A stretch of DNA of 64,000 nt from an uncultured Collinsella sp. (GTDB taxonomy: Bacteria; Actinomycetota; Coriobacteriia; Coriobacteriales; Coriobacteriaceae). The notes beneath the pieces were generated by a model. It saw nothing but the letters and a program-made list of their open reading frames with translations. It had not been told where the DNA came from and searched no databases. The position numbers and the translations under genes were made by a program. This document shows, piece after piece, positions 8,826-17,806 of the stretch. Every line of letters begins with the position of its first letter. Position 1 is the first letter of the stretch. The stretch lies in the NCBI GenBank assembly GCA_900542155.1, contig UQMD01000002.1, positions 62,001-126,000 of the forward strand. Direction: 5' to 3'.

Positions 8826-9755
8826 CTAAGCAGCGAGATCGGATGCATCCTCGAAAGGACTCATAGGACGGGTGGCACCGGCGACCGTGGTCACCAGGTC
8901 GCGAACGCGCGAGAACGTGGCGGCAGCGACCTCGTTGGCACGGCTGTAGTCCACATCGCGCTCGTAGAGCGACACGAGCGCGCGGCCCATGCCATAGGTA
9001 CCTGCGGCGGCGGTAAGCGCCTTAACGACAAAGCCGATGTGCGGCGTCTGCTTCACCAATGCGCGGGTGACGGCGCGAATCACCAGACCGCCGGCGAGCA
9101 CGCCTGCGACCTCGTAGCCGCGCTCAGGCTTAATGCCGCGTCCAAAGATGGCCGCGAGCTCAAAGAGCATGCCCACCTGCGCCAGCGCCATAACGGGATA
9201 ATCGGCGCCCGGCAAAAACACCAGCGCGCCGGTCGCCATATTGGTGAGCGCACACGAGGTGATGATACGATTGGCCGCCGCGATGCGCATGAAGGCAAAG
9301 TTGGCGGCAAAAGCCGTCTCCTTGTCCGTACGATCGAGAATCCAGCGGGCAAGCGTCTCGAGCAGATAGGTCTTGTCGGTCGCCGCCACCACGCCAAGCA
9401 TGGGCGTAGATTCCTCAACGAACGGCACCTCGACGGCGGACTCGGCAAGCACGCACACGGGTGCGCCGGCAATCACGAGCTCCTGCACAGCACTCTCCAG
9501 GCGGTCAGATCCGCACGAGAGGACCAACACCACGTCGGTATCGGCCTTGGGAACGATACGGTCCTCCCCCAGGCGATCAACACGCACAATGCCCGAAGTC
9601 GTCTGCGGCACAAAGGCATCGCGCACCGTCTCGACCAAAAAGCGGGACGCAGTCGAATCAAGGTAAACCGAGACACGCACCGGTGTATCGGAATCCTTCT
9701 TAACAGACGCGCCCATCTTAAAAGCGCTGGTCAACTTATCTACGGGAATCTTCAT
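8826..9755 (-). CDS. DUF697-like protein of unknown function
   Basis: The 309-residue protein is not assigned a function. Residues about 25-125 look like a P-loop-less sensor or Rossmann-like region with TDVVLVLSCGSDRL. Residues about 145-260 contain FAFMRIAAANRIITS, ALAQVGMLFELAAIFG and VLAGGLVIRAVTRALV, the helical pattern of DUF697/YcjF-type membrane-associated domains. It sits between rodA and the radical-SAM gene with short gaps and probably belongs to the same transcript. A link to cell shape is inferred from position only. Confidence 0.6.
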   Translation of the reverse strand: MKIPVDKLTSAFKMGASVKKDSDTPVRVSVYLDSTASRFLVETVRDAFVPQTTSGIVRVDRLGEDRIVPKADTDVVLVLSCGSDRLESAVQELVIAGAPVCVLAESAVEVPFVEESTPMLGVVAATDKTYLLETLARWILDRTDKETAFAANFAFMRIAAANRIITSCALTNMATGALVFLPGADYPVMALAQVGMLFELAAIFGRGIKPERGYEVAGVLAGGLVIRAVTRALVKQTPHIGFVVKALTAAAGTYGMGRALVSLYERDVDYSRANEVAAATFSRVRDLVTTVAGATRPMSPFEDASDLAA

Positions 9756-9773
9756 GGCAAACCCCTCCAGCGG

Positions 9774-11000
9774 TTACGCGGCGCCCGAACGATGCCGCCA
9801 TATGGATTGTACGATACCCACCGTCAGCAACTGAATCATCATCGACGACGAACCAAAACTAATAAACGGCAGCGGAATACCGGTAATCGGCATCATGCCA
9901 ATGCACATGCCGATGTTCTCGAAGGTCTGGAACGCCCACATGCCGACGATGCCCACACACGATAGGCGCAAGAACAGGGACTCGCACTTAAAGGCAACGC
10001 GGATCGTCGAGAAGATAAGCAGCACGTAGAGGCACAGGAGCAAAAAGGAACCGCAAAAGCCGAACGTCTCGGACAGGAAGGCGAAGACGAAGTCGGTGTG
10101 GAACTCGGGCAGAAAGCCGCCGGCCGACTGCGTCGCGTGGCCCAGGCCCTTACCAAAGAAGCCACCCGAACCGACGGCAATGAGCGACTGCTGCAGGTTG
10201 TAGGCATCATCCGAATTGGCGTTGTCGGGGTCGATGAAGACCGTCAGACGGTTCATCTGATACTGCTTGATAAGAACGTCGTGGCCAAGGAGCGAATCAA
10301 AGACCGAGTCGAGCGCCAAGATGAGCGCAATCAAACCAACCAGCAGGGCCAAGGTCGACAGCACCCATTCGCGACGTGCACCGCTCATGCAGATGACGAT
10401 GGCACCCGAGACCAGCACGACCAGGCCCGAGCCCAGGTCGCCCATGGCGACGACGGCCAAAAACGGGATGGACAGCATACCGCAGAGCTTGACGTAGTCG
10501 CGAACGGTATCGATGCGGCCGTTGTATTGCGAGCCAAGCGTGGCGATAAAGAAGATGGTGATGAGCTTGGCGAGCTCAACGGGCTGGAAGGTCAGACCGA
10601 TACCGGGGATCTTGATCCAGCCCGTCATGCCCAGACCGCCCGTATAGGACAGGCCCGGAATCTTGGGCGAGAAGATCACGATCAGGTCAATGACGAGCAG
10701 CGCCGTCGAGAAATTGGAAATGCCACGCAGGTCGGTGCGCCAGACGAGCACCGCCAGCACCGCGCCAATGCCAATACCCAGCAGGTGGCGCGAGAACGAG
10801 GCATCGGCCTTAAACTGCGAGGCCGACCAAATAATGATGGCGCCATAGGCAACGAGCGCGACGGTAGCCAGCAGCACACCGATGTGTACCTTCTGGCGGA
10901 ACGTGCCGCGCGAGGCCGAGAGCTGCTTGTTAACGCGGTCCAGGCTGCTGCGGGAGCCGGTCTTGGTTGAGCGGAACAGGTCCGCCGGCGAAAAGTCCAT
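9774..11000 (-). CDS. rodA: Rod-shape SEDS glycosyltransferase RodA
   Basis: SEDS-family peptidoglycan polymerase that works with PBP2 in side-wall elongation. The 408 residues contain about ten membrane segments, the conserved GMTGWIKIPGIGLTFQPVELAK segment (cited as WIKIPGIG and FQPVELAK) and the long extracytoplasmic loop with AVGSGGFFGKGLG, and end with FGSSSMM. Its N-terminal 35 residues are a polar cytoplasmic extension. It follows mrdA by nine bases, the standard pairing. Confidence 0.95.
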   Translation of the reverse strand: MDFSPADLFRSTKTGSRSSLDRVNKQLSASRGTFRQKVHIGVLLATVALVAYGAIIIWSASQFKADASFSRHLLGIGIGAVLAVLVWRTDLRGISNFSTALLVIDLIVIFSPKIPGLSYTGGLGMTGWIKIPGIGLTFQPVELAKLITIFFIATLGSQYNGRIDTVRDYVKLCGMLSIPFLAVVAMGDLGSGLVVLVSGAIVICMSGARREWVLSTLALLVGLIALILALDSVFDSLLGHDVLIKQYQMNRLTVFIDPDNANSDDAYNLQQSLIAVGSGGFFGKGLGHATQSAGGFLPEFHTDFVFAFLSETFGFCGSFLLLCLYVLLIFSTIRVAFKCESLFLRLSCVGIVGMWAFQTFENIGMCIGMMPITGIPLPFISFGSSSMMIQLLTVGIVQSIWRHRSGAA

Positions 11001-11009
11001 CGCAACCTC

Positions 11010-13079
11010 CTATCGAACCGAAGAATCGCCCGTAGCCGATGAGGTATCGGGCTCGTCATAAATCGCACCGAGTACATCGCGCACGACATGCATCGCCGTA
11101 TCCGATCCGCCACCGCCCTGTTCCAAGATGGTGGCAATCACGTACTTAGGATCGTCAGCAGGGGCATAGGCGCAAAACCATGCGTAATCGTCCTCGCCGT
11201 TCTTCTCGCCCGTGCCGGACTTGCCGAACACCTGCGGTGTCAGGCTGCTAAAGTGGGCGGCCAGCGACGTCGAGGCCGTGTAGATCACGTCGTGCATACC
11301 GTTGCGGACGAGCGTCAAGTCGGCATCGCTGTTAATCTGCGCCTCCAAGCGCTTCTTTTTGCCTTTGCCGTTGTACTTATAGGCATCGCCGTCGCCATCG
11401 CGCGACACCGCCGACAAAAACACATGCGGCACAAACTGCTTGCCGCCGTTGGCAAGGCCCATGTAGGCACATGCCATCTGCAGCGGCGTCACCAAAATGT
11501 CGCCCTGCCCGATGGCGATGTTCGTCATATCGCCGGCGTTCCATTTACGGTCCTCGGCCGAGGCATCGGTAAAGTACGACTCTTTCCACTCGGCGTCTGG
11601 AATGCGGCCGGCACCCTCGCTTGGCAGGTCAATGCCGCAGGTCTTGCCCAGCCCCCAACGGCGAAAGACCTCCTGCAGACCCTCAGGGTGCTGGTCGTTG
11701 TAGAAAAACGCCTTGCCCATGTCGTAGAACACGGGGTCGCACGAATTGGCGATACCGGACTGCAGCGTCATGGTGCCGTGGCCGGAGTGCAGCCAGCAAT
11801 ACTTGCCCCACGACTTTCCCAAGCCCGTCCAATAGCCCGTGCAGTTGGTCGTTTGACCCGAGGTATAGGTTCCAAACTCAAGGCCCGCCAAGGCCGAGAG
11901 CGGCTTAATGGTCGAAGCTGACATGTACTGGCCGCTAATAGCGCGGTTGAGCAGCGGGTGCGAACCCTCGTCGTCGTTGAGCTCGGTCCACACGTCGTTG
12001 GAGACACCACCGATAAACACGGACGGATCAAACTTGGGCTCACTTGCCATGCCCAGAATCTCGCCGTTGTTGGGGTCGAGGCACACCACGGCGCCGTTGC
12101 CGGCGTTGCTGTAACCCGTGGTCTTGGCGAGTTCGATAGCACTCGCCAACGCCGTCTCGCAGGCTTGCTGAATCTTGAGGTCAAGCGTGAGCTTAATGTC
12201 GGAGCCGGCCTTGGCAGGCACGGCGCCGGCCTGTCCGGTCACGTTGCCCGAGGCATCGACCTTAACCGTCTGCTCGCCGCGAATACCCTGCAGCAAGTTC
12301 TCGTAGTAGCTCTCGACACCCGCCTGGCCCACGATATCACCAGACTGGTACGTAATCTGACCGGCAGCGCTATCGTTATCGCCCGAAGACTTCTTGTTCT
12401 GTGCCTCGAGCTGCTCAGAGGTAATGGTGCCGGTATAACCCAAAATGTGACAGGCCGTCTCGCCATACGGGTACTGGCGCTCGGTGCGCTCGGCAATCTT
12501 CACGCCCGGGAACTCGCCGGCATGCTCCTGAATATAGGCAACCGTGGAGCGGCGCACGTCCGTCGCGATGGTATGCAGGCTCTGAGCGCCCTCGGAATTG
12601 TCCTGGATATTGCGCAGCACCGCGACGTAGGGCATACCGAGCACGTTGGCAAGATGGCGCACCAGCACGGTGTCCTCGGCAAGGTCGCGGTAGGCCACGA
12701 CAGCAAGTGAAGGACGGTTCTGGACAAGTGCCACGCCATTGCGATCAAGGATTCGCCCGCGCACAGCCGGCGTGGTGACAGTACGGGTCTGGTTGCTCTT
12801 GGCCTGCTTGTCGTAGTAGTCCGACGAGACCATCTGCATACCCCACAGCTTAACGGCGAGCGCGGCAAACATCGCGCCCACGCCGGCGGTAAGGATGGAG
12901 AAGCGACCCTTGAAGGCGGTAGCGGCGGTATTGCCCTCGCCCTCGGTGGCACGCGGGGCCGTTCCATGCTGTGTGTCGTAGGTAAAACGGGAATCGCCGC
13001 GGCGCATGATGACCAGCGCGACCACAATGGCCACGACCAGCACGATACCGGCGATGATAACCGTCATCTGGGAAGACAT
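11010..13079 (-). CDS. mrdA: Penicillin-binding protein 2 (transpeptidase)
   Basis: Class B PBP that cross-links elongating peptidoglycan with RodA. The 689 residues have the dimerisation domain (about 100-290) and the transpeptidase domain with S389-T-I-K392, the S446-C-D motif and K620-S-G-T623. Two hydrophobic segments precede the catalytic part, residues about 6-25 and 60-80; most PBP2 proteins have one, so an extra N-terminal anchor or a hairpin topology is likely. It lies between rodA and mreD. Confidence 0.94.
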   Translation of the reverse strand: MSSQMTVIIAGIVLVVAIVVALVIMRRGDSRFTYDTQHGTAPRATEGEGNTAATAFKGRFSILTAGVGAMFAALAVKLWGMQMVSSDYYDKQAKSNQTRTVTTPAVRGRILDRNGVALVQNRPSLAVVAYRDLAEDTVLVRHLANVLGMPYVAVLRNIQDNSEGAQSLHTIATDVRRSTVAYIQEHAGEFPGVKIAERTERQYPYGETACHILGYTGTITSEQLEAQNKKSSGDNDSAAGQITYQSGDIVGQAGVESYYENLLQGIRGEQTVKVDASGNVTGQAGAVPAKAGSDIKLTLDLKIQQACETALASAIELAKTTGYSNAGNGAVVCLDPNNGEILGMASEPKFDPSVFIGGVSNDVWTELNDDEGSHPLLNRAISGQYMSASTIKPLSALAGLEFGTYTSGQTTNCTGYWTGLGKSWGKYCWLHSGHGTMTLQSGIANSCDPVFYDMGKAFFYNDQHPEGLQEVFRRWGLGKTCGIDLPSEGAGRIPDAEWKESYFTDASAEDRKWNAGDMTNIAIGQGDILVTPLQMACAYMGLANGGKQFVPHVFLSAVSRDGDGDAYKYNGKGKKKRLEAQINSDADLTLVRNGMHDVIYTASTSLAAHFSSLTPQVFGKSGTGEKNGEDDYAWFCAYAPADDPKYVIATILEQGGGGSDTAMHVVRDVLGAIYDEPDTSSATGDSSVR

Positions 13080-13092
13080 CTACGGGCCTCCC

Positions 13093-13665
13093 CTATTTGA
13101 GTTTGCGGGTCTTGGGCTTGAAGCGCATGCCCGTCTGACGACCACCGCGTGCGGAGAATCCGTAACCGGACTGCGGCACGACACCGGACATCAAAAACGG
13201 AATGGCGACCAGACCCGTCAGGATCGAAGACGGCAGTGCATGGCCAAAAACAGCCACCACAAAGCTCGTCTCCAGACCCATAAACAGCAAGATGATGCTG
13301 TAGACCACGTTGATGGCAAGCGCGAAGGCGCCCACGGTAATACCGCGCGCGCTCGGGGAGCCGCCCGTCTGACCGGCAGAGCTGTGCACCAGGGCAAAAC
13401 TGCCCACCGTCAGCAGCAGCGACATAACGCCCACCGGAACGGCGGCGGAAAGATCATAGAACAGGCCACTGCAAAAACCGCAGACGACAGCCCGCGTGGG
13501 ATCGCCCGAAAACACGCTCAGGCACACCAGGATAATCATAAAGTTGACGCGACCGCCCGCGATGGAAATCTGCGGCGCCAGGCCCGCCTGCAGGAGCACG
13601 CAGGCGATGGCGGCGATAGCAAACGTACGGGAGCTCGCCCCCTGTTCGTGTAGATCCATGGACAT
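13093..13665 (-). CDS. mreD: Rod shape-determining protein MreD
   Basis: Polytopic membrane protein of 190 residues with five to six predicted helices and the pattern of MreD (GRVNFMIILVCLSVFSGD, then GFCSGLFYDLSAAVPVG). It is part of the elongasome with MreC and RodA. Identification relies on hydropathy, size and position between mreC and mrdA. The C-terminus is basic (GRQTGMRFKPKTRKLK). Confidence 0.9.
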   Translation of the reverse strand: MSMDLHEQGASSRTFAIAAIACVLLQAGLAPQISIAGGRVNFMIILVCLSVFSGDPTRAVVCGFCSGLFYDLSAAVPVGVMSLLLTVGSFALVHSSAGQTGGSPSARGITVGAFALAINVVYSIILLFMGLETSFVVAVFGHALPSSILTGLVAIPFLMSGVVPQSGYGFSARGGRQTGMRFKPKTRKLK

Positions 13666-13672
13666 GCCCTCC

Positions 13673-14671
13673 CTATTCGCTCGAGCCGGAATCGGTTGTC
13701 TCGGACGATTCGGAGCTCTCGTCCGAGTCCTCGCCCTTAGTCTTGGTCGCCGAATCGCGCGAGGTGCCCTGCGGCGTGCTGTTAGCAGAGCTCACGTCCT
13801 CGTCCGAGGCCGACTGCTCATCGGTCAGCGAGGTGATGACGAGCACCTCCTCGTTATTCTCTGCCGTGGTCTGGGCGCGTACGACGATGGTGTAATACAC
13901 ATCGTTGGCCGACTTCTCCACCGAGGAAACGGTGCCGAGCGGCAGACCCTTGGGGAACACGCCGCCAATGCCAGAGGTCACGATGATGTCGCCCACTTTG
14001 ACGTCGGAGTCGACGCTCACGTACTCAAGGCGCAGGGTGCCATCGGGCTGGCCCTGCAGCATGCCCTGGGCGCGCGTGTCCTGCACCATAGCCGACACGC
14101 CCGAGTTCTCGTCGCCAATCAGGCGTACGGTAGAGGTCTTGGCCGATACCTCGATAATCTGGCCGATAACACCGGCAGAACTCGTCACGGGCATGTTGAT
14201 GGTAAGTCCGTCGGCAGAGCCCTTGTCGATGGTAACGGTCGAGGTCCAGGCATCGCCCGACGCACCGACAATACGGGCAGCGGTCGACTTAAGGTTGTAG
14301 GTCGATTGCAGCCCGACCAGGCCCTCCAGGCGCTCGGCAGTCTTTTGAGACTCGGAAAGCTCGGCGACCTTAGAGGTCAGCACCTCGTTTTGCTTCTTGA
14401 GGTCGTCGAGCGACTCCTGCGAAGCCGTGAGGTTGGAGAACACGTTGCCGATCGCGTTAAAGGGAGCCGCCACGGCCGACCCCAAAAAGCGCACCGGCGA
14501 GGTAATCGTCGTCACGCCCGAGCGTACGGCATGAATCGGCCCGGCCTCGCCCTCACGGATATAAAACGTGAGCAGCAACACCGAAATCAGGCTGAAAACA
14601 ATCAACGGGCGCATACCCGTTGATTGTCGCTTGGTATTCAGATTTGGAGAGAAACCCGAAGATCGTGCCAA
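13673..14671 (-). CDS. mreC: Rod shape-determining protein MreC
   Basis: Membrane-anchored scaffold of the elongasome, 332 residues. There is one N-terminal membrane segment (about 20-38), a coiled coil (about 80-110, with LDDLKKQNEVLTSKVAEL) and the double beta-barrel region with DVKVGDIIVTSGIGGVFPKG. The final ~60 residues are a Ser/Glu/Asp-rich tail that looks disordered and would be extracellular. It lies directly downstream of mreB. Confidence 0.94.
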   Translation of the reverse strand: MARSSGFSPNLNTKRQSTGMRPLIVFSLISVLLLTFYIREGEAGPIHAVRSGVTTITSPVRFLGSAVAAPFNAIGNVFSNLTASQESLDDLKKQNEVLTSKVAELSESQKTAERLEGLVGLQSTYNLKSTAARIVGASGDAWTSTVTIDKGSADGLTINMPVTSSAGVIGQIIEVSAKTSTVRLIGDENSGVSAMVQDTRAQGMLQGQPDGTLRLEYVSVDSDVKVGDIIVTSGIGGVFPKGLPLGTVSSVEKSANDVYYTIVVRAQTTAENNEEVLVITSLTDEQSASDEDVSSANSTPQGTSRDSATKTKGEDSDESSESSETTDSGSSE

Positions 14672-14692
14672 ATGGAATCCACCTTTTGGAAA

Positions 14693-15736
14693 TTAAGCAT
14701 TGGTTTGGACGAAGCCACCGTCAAAGGCGTTGGCCTCGAGCACGCGGGCGCAGCCGTTTACGACGTTATCGAGCGCCGTGGGGCTGACGTTGACCGAAAC
14801 GCCGGTCTCGTCGCGCAGGCGCACGTCGAGGCCGCGCAGCAGCGCACCGCCGCCGGTCAGCAGAATGCCGTAGTACATAAGGTCCGAGGCAAGATCGGGC
14901 GGCGTGGCGTCCAGAGCGTCCTTAACGGCCTTGGCCATCTCGTCGAGCGGCTTGTTGAGCGCGCGACGGATCTCCTCGCTCTCGATACGCACGGTCTTGG
15001 GCAGGCCCGTGATAACGTCGCGTCCGTTGACCTCGACGTCGAGCTCATCCTTGAGCGGCACGGCGGAGCCGACCTTAATCTTGATGTCCTCGGCCGTACG
15101 CTCGCCGATAGCCAGGTTATAGGCATCGCGAACATGGGTGAGGATAGCCTGGTCGAACTCGTCACCGGCAATGCGGATGGACTGCGACACGACAATACCG
15201 CCCATAGCGATAACGGCGACCTCGGTGGTGCCGCCGCCGATATCGATGACCATGGAGCCCGTGGGCTCCTCGACGGGTAGGTCGGCGCCGATGGCAGCCG
15301 CCATGGGCTCCTCGATCAGATAGGCCTGGCGAGCACCGGCCTGAATCGTGGCCTCAAAGACGGCGCGCTTCTCGACCGACGTGACGCCGGAGGGAACGCA
15401 GACGACGACGCGCGGACGCGGAGTCCACGGATAGCGCTTCTCGGAAGCCTTGTCGATAAAGTAGCGAAGCATGGCCTCGGTGACATCGAAGTCGGCGATG
15501 ACGCCGTCCTTAAGGGGACGAACGGCCACGATGTTGCCGGGCGTACGGCCGAGCATTCGCTTGGCCTCGATACCGACTGCCAGGATGCGCTCGTCGTTCT
15601 TGTCGATAGCGACAACGGAGGGCTCGCGGATGACGATGCCCTTGCCGCGCACGGAGACGAGCGTATTGGCGGTGCCGAGGTCGATGGCGAGATCGCCCGC
15701 ATAGCTACCGAAGAACATATCCATCAAAGAAAACAA
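14693..15736 (-). CDS. mreB: Actin-like cell-shape protein MreB
   Basis: Bacterial actin that positions the elongasome under the membrane. The 347 residues have the actin-fold nucleotide motifs DLGTANTLV near residue 19, DIGGGTTEVAVI and the adenosine motif LTGGGALLRGLD. The start is TTG 15736, with AGGAG five bases upstream; ATG codons at 15724 and 15718 are too far from that site. An amphipathic N-terminal segment MFSLMDMFFGS may bind membrane. It is the first gene of the mre-mrd cluster. Confidence 0.95.
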   Translation of the reverse strand: MFSLMDMFFGSYAGDLAIDLGTANTLVSVRGKGIVIREPSVVAIDKNDERILAVGIEAKRMLGRTPGNIVAVRPLKDGVIADFDVTEAMLRYFIDKASEKRYPWTPRPRVVVCVPSGVTSVEKRAVFEATIQAGARQAYLIEEPMAAAIGADLPVEEPTGSMVIDIGGGTTEVAVIAMGGIVVSQSIRIAGDEFDQAILTHVRDAYNLAIGERTAEDIKIKVGSAVPLKDELDVEVNGRDVITGLPKTVRIESEEIRRALNKPLDEMAKAVKDALDATPPDLASDLMYYGILLTGGGALLRGLDVRLRDETGVSVNVSPTALDNVVNGCARVLEANAFDGGFVQTNA

Positions 15737-15797
15737 CGCAACTCCTGATGTGTTGGATGATTGCTGGAAAACTACTAGCCCATCATACTAGCGCAAG

Positions 15798-15828
15798 CCC
15801 GGCACCTCACTTGCGGTGAAGCGCCGGG
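15798..15828. terminator. Stable hairpin between the TPR gene and mreB
   Basis: CCCGGCAcCTCA pairs with TGAaGCGCCGGG around a short loop, giving a GC-rich stem downstream of the TPR gene on the minus strand. No T-run follows, so it may be a REP-like hairpin or a weak terminator. Confidence 0.4.
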
Positions 15829-15851
15829 CAGAGCCAAATCTCATAAGGTCA

Positions 15852-17147
15852 CTACTGGTTGTCAGCGGCCGAGAAATCGATATCGAAGGAGGAAACGGCC
15901 CAACCGATATGGTTGTCGGAGCGCACGAACTTAACGGTGTACTCCTGCTCGCCGCCCTTGGACAGCGAAGCCTTCACCTTGGCGGTGGTCTCGGTCATGG
16001 ACTGATCCATACCCTCGATGGAGACGGTGGCGCCCTGCGGGATCGAGGAGATGATCATCGCCTTGGCGTCCTCGGACAGACTCGAGGCCAGGAAGGACTC
16101 GGCCTTGGCGGTATCACCGTCACCGGCAGCCTGGAACAGGTCGGTGATAACGGACTCCTGCGAGGGGTAGCCCATGCCGCGCGTATAAGCATAGCCAAGA
16201 CCGCCGGCAGCGATCACGATGAGCAGAAGCAGTACCAGGAAGACCTTAAGACCCGTGTGGCGGTGGCGACGACGAACCTTGGCCTGCTTGCGGTCCTGCT
16301 GGACCATCTCGGACTCGGACAGCGTAAAGAAGCCGGTGTCAGAGGGGTCGGGCATAAACTGACCGGTCGCGCCCGTGGGATCGAGCGGGTCGACAGCGGG
16401 AGCGTCCATCGCGGGAGCCGGAGCCGTGGACATGGCCGTCTGGGCCGAAGGCGCGGCGAGCGAGTCGTGCACGCGGGCAAGCTCGTCGGCCTGCTCGGGC
16501 GTGAGCTGGTAGATACCGTCGGCGGTAGCGGCGTTAAAGGCATCGAGCGCATCGGAAGGACGGCCGGCGGCGGAAAGCGCTTGGCCCATGCCGGCGTTGA
16601 GGGCGCGCGTATCGTCGCGCGGGCCGGCAAAGTCGATAGCCGTGCGATAGGTCTCAACGGCGTCCGCGGGGCGGCCGAGCTTGATGAAGCAGCGGCCCAG
16701 ATCGCCGAGGGCGGCCGCAGGAGCCGGGTTGGCGCCGTCGATGGCAGCCTGACGGAAGGCAGTACCGGCGTTCGCATAGTCGCCCGACTGGAACAGCGCG
16801 TTGCCCAGACCCAAGTAGGCCTTAAAAGGCGTGGCGTAGGAAGCGTCCTGGGTAGCTGCAGAGAACGCCTGGGCAGCCGTGGTGTAGTCGCCCACCGCGG
16901 CGAGTGCCTTGCCGCGGTTGGTAAGCAGGGCGCCGCGCTTGCCATAGGCGCCGTCGTTGAGGGCGGCGGCGTAGGCCTCGGCGGCCTCGGCATACATGCC
17001 AAGATGCATCAAGGCGTTGCCGCGCAGGTGGTCGGCCTCACCCATGATCTCGTTGGGAGTCTTTGCCGCGCCAAGCATCTGGGCGGCAGCGGAAAAATCA
17101 CCCGCGCGATAAGCGGCGCGGCCCTGTTGGATCAGCTGGCTATTCAA
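15852..17147 (-). CDS. TPR-repeat membrane protein with extracytoplasmic C-terminal domain
   Basis: The 431-residue protein begins with about six TPR-like units (residues 1-230, e.g. GRAAYRAGDFSAAAQMLG and GNALFQSGDYANAGTAF). These are followed by a Pro/Ala linker, a basic stretch (KVRRRHRHTGLK) and one membrane segment (about 301-322). The C-terminal ~100 residues would lie outside the cell and resemble DUF4878-type domains (TAKAESFLASSL, TVKFVRSDNHIGWAV). Topology by the positive-inside rule puts the TPRs in the cytoplasm. The function is unknown; its place beside mreB and a cyclophilin suggests an envelope-related scaffold. Confidence 0.75.
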   Translation of the reverse strand: MNSQLIQQGRAAYRAGDFSAAAQMLGAAKTPNEIMGEADHLRGNALMHLGMYAEAAEAYAAALNDGAYGKRGALLTNRGKALAAVGDYTTAAQAFSAATQDASYATPFKAYLGLGNALFQSGDYANAGTAFRQAAIDGANPAPAAALGDLGRCFIKLGRPADAVETYRTAIDFAGPRDDTRALNAGMGQALSAAGRPSDALDAFNAATADGIYQLTPEQADELARVHDSLAAPSAQTAMSTAPAPAMDAPAVDPLDPTGATGQFMPDPSDTGFFTLSESEMVQQDRKQAKVRRRHRHTGLKVFLVLLLLIVIAAGGLGYAYTRGMGYPSQESVITDLFQAAGDGDTAKAESFLASSLSEDAKAMIISSIPQGATVSIEGMDQSMTETTAKVKASLSKGGEQEYTVKFVRSDNHIGWAVSSFDIDFSAADNQ

Positions 17148-17158
17148 GGAAGTCCCCT

Positions 17159-17701
17159 TTACTCGTGAACGATCTCGACATGAACGATCTCGTCGCCGGC
17201 GCGCAGCTGCGAGATGACGTCGAGGCCCTCGACCGTGGTGCCAAAGACGGTATAGCCGGAGTCGAGGTTATGCTGGGCACCCAGGCAGAAGTAGAACTGC
17301 GAGCCCGCGGAATCGGGATCCATGGAGCGGGCCATGGCAAGCGCGCCGTCAACATGGCTGTTACGCGGATTGGTGGCAAACTCGCCCTTGATGCAGTAGC
17401 CGGGGCCGCCGGTGCCGGGCATGCCGTCGGGGCCCTCAAGGCCGGCAGCGACGTCGGCGCCGGACATATCGCGAGTATTGGGGTCGCCGCCCTGGATCAC
17501 AAAGCCGGGCACATAGCGATGGAACTTAAGGCCGTCATAGAAGCCCATCGTGGAAAGCTCGCAGAAGTTCGCCACATGGATGGGGGCGCCCTCACCGTCA
17601 AACTTGACCTTGATGGTGCCCTTCGACGTCTCGATCACCGCGCACTCGTCACCAACGAGCTGGTACTCGGGCGTATAGAGCTCTTTCTTAAAACCAAACA
17701 T
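17159..17701 (-). CDS. Cyclophilin-type peptidyl-prolyl isomerase
   Basis: The 180-residue cyclophilin has the core motifs FHRYVPGFVIQGGDP and GQ-like SAGSQFYFCLG, with TVFGTTVEGLDV near the end. It accelerates proline isomerisation in folding clients. The ATG at 17701 has AAGGA five bases upstream; a longer frame upstream is not needed. There is no signal peptide, so it is likely cytoplasmic. It precedes the TPR gene by 11 bases and is probably cotranscribed with it. Confidence 0.93.
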   Translation of the reverse strand: MFGFKKELYTPEYQLVGDECAVIETSKGTIKVKFDGEGAPIHVANFCELSTMGFYDGLKFHRYVPGFVIQGGDPNTRDMSGADVAAGLEGPDGMPGTGGPGYCIKGEFATNPRNSHVDGALAMARSMDPDSAGSQFYFCLGAQHNLDSGYTVFGTTVEGLDVISQLRAGDEIVHVEIVHE

Positions 17702-17806
17702 GTGGTTCCTTCCTCGTGCGTTTAAAGCATATTTGTACGAATTGTAGCAATAAGCACGGGCTTCCATCAATTGCGCACGCAGGTTATGCCGCCGGAGGGC
17801 AACAAA

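Noticed and set aside
11010..13079. Motif S-C-D in PBP2 as a defective active site
   Set aside because: PBP2 proteins often have S-x-D at this place, so it is not a loss.
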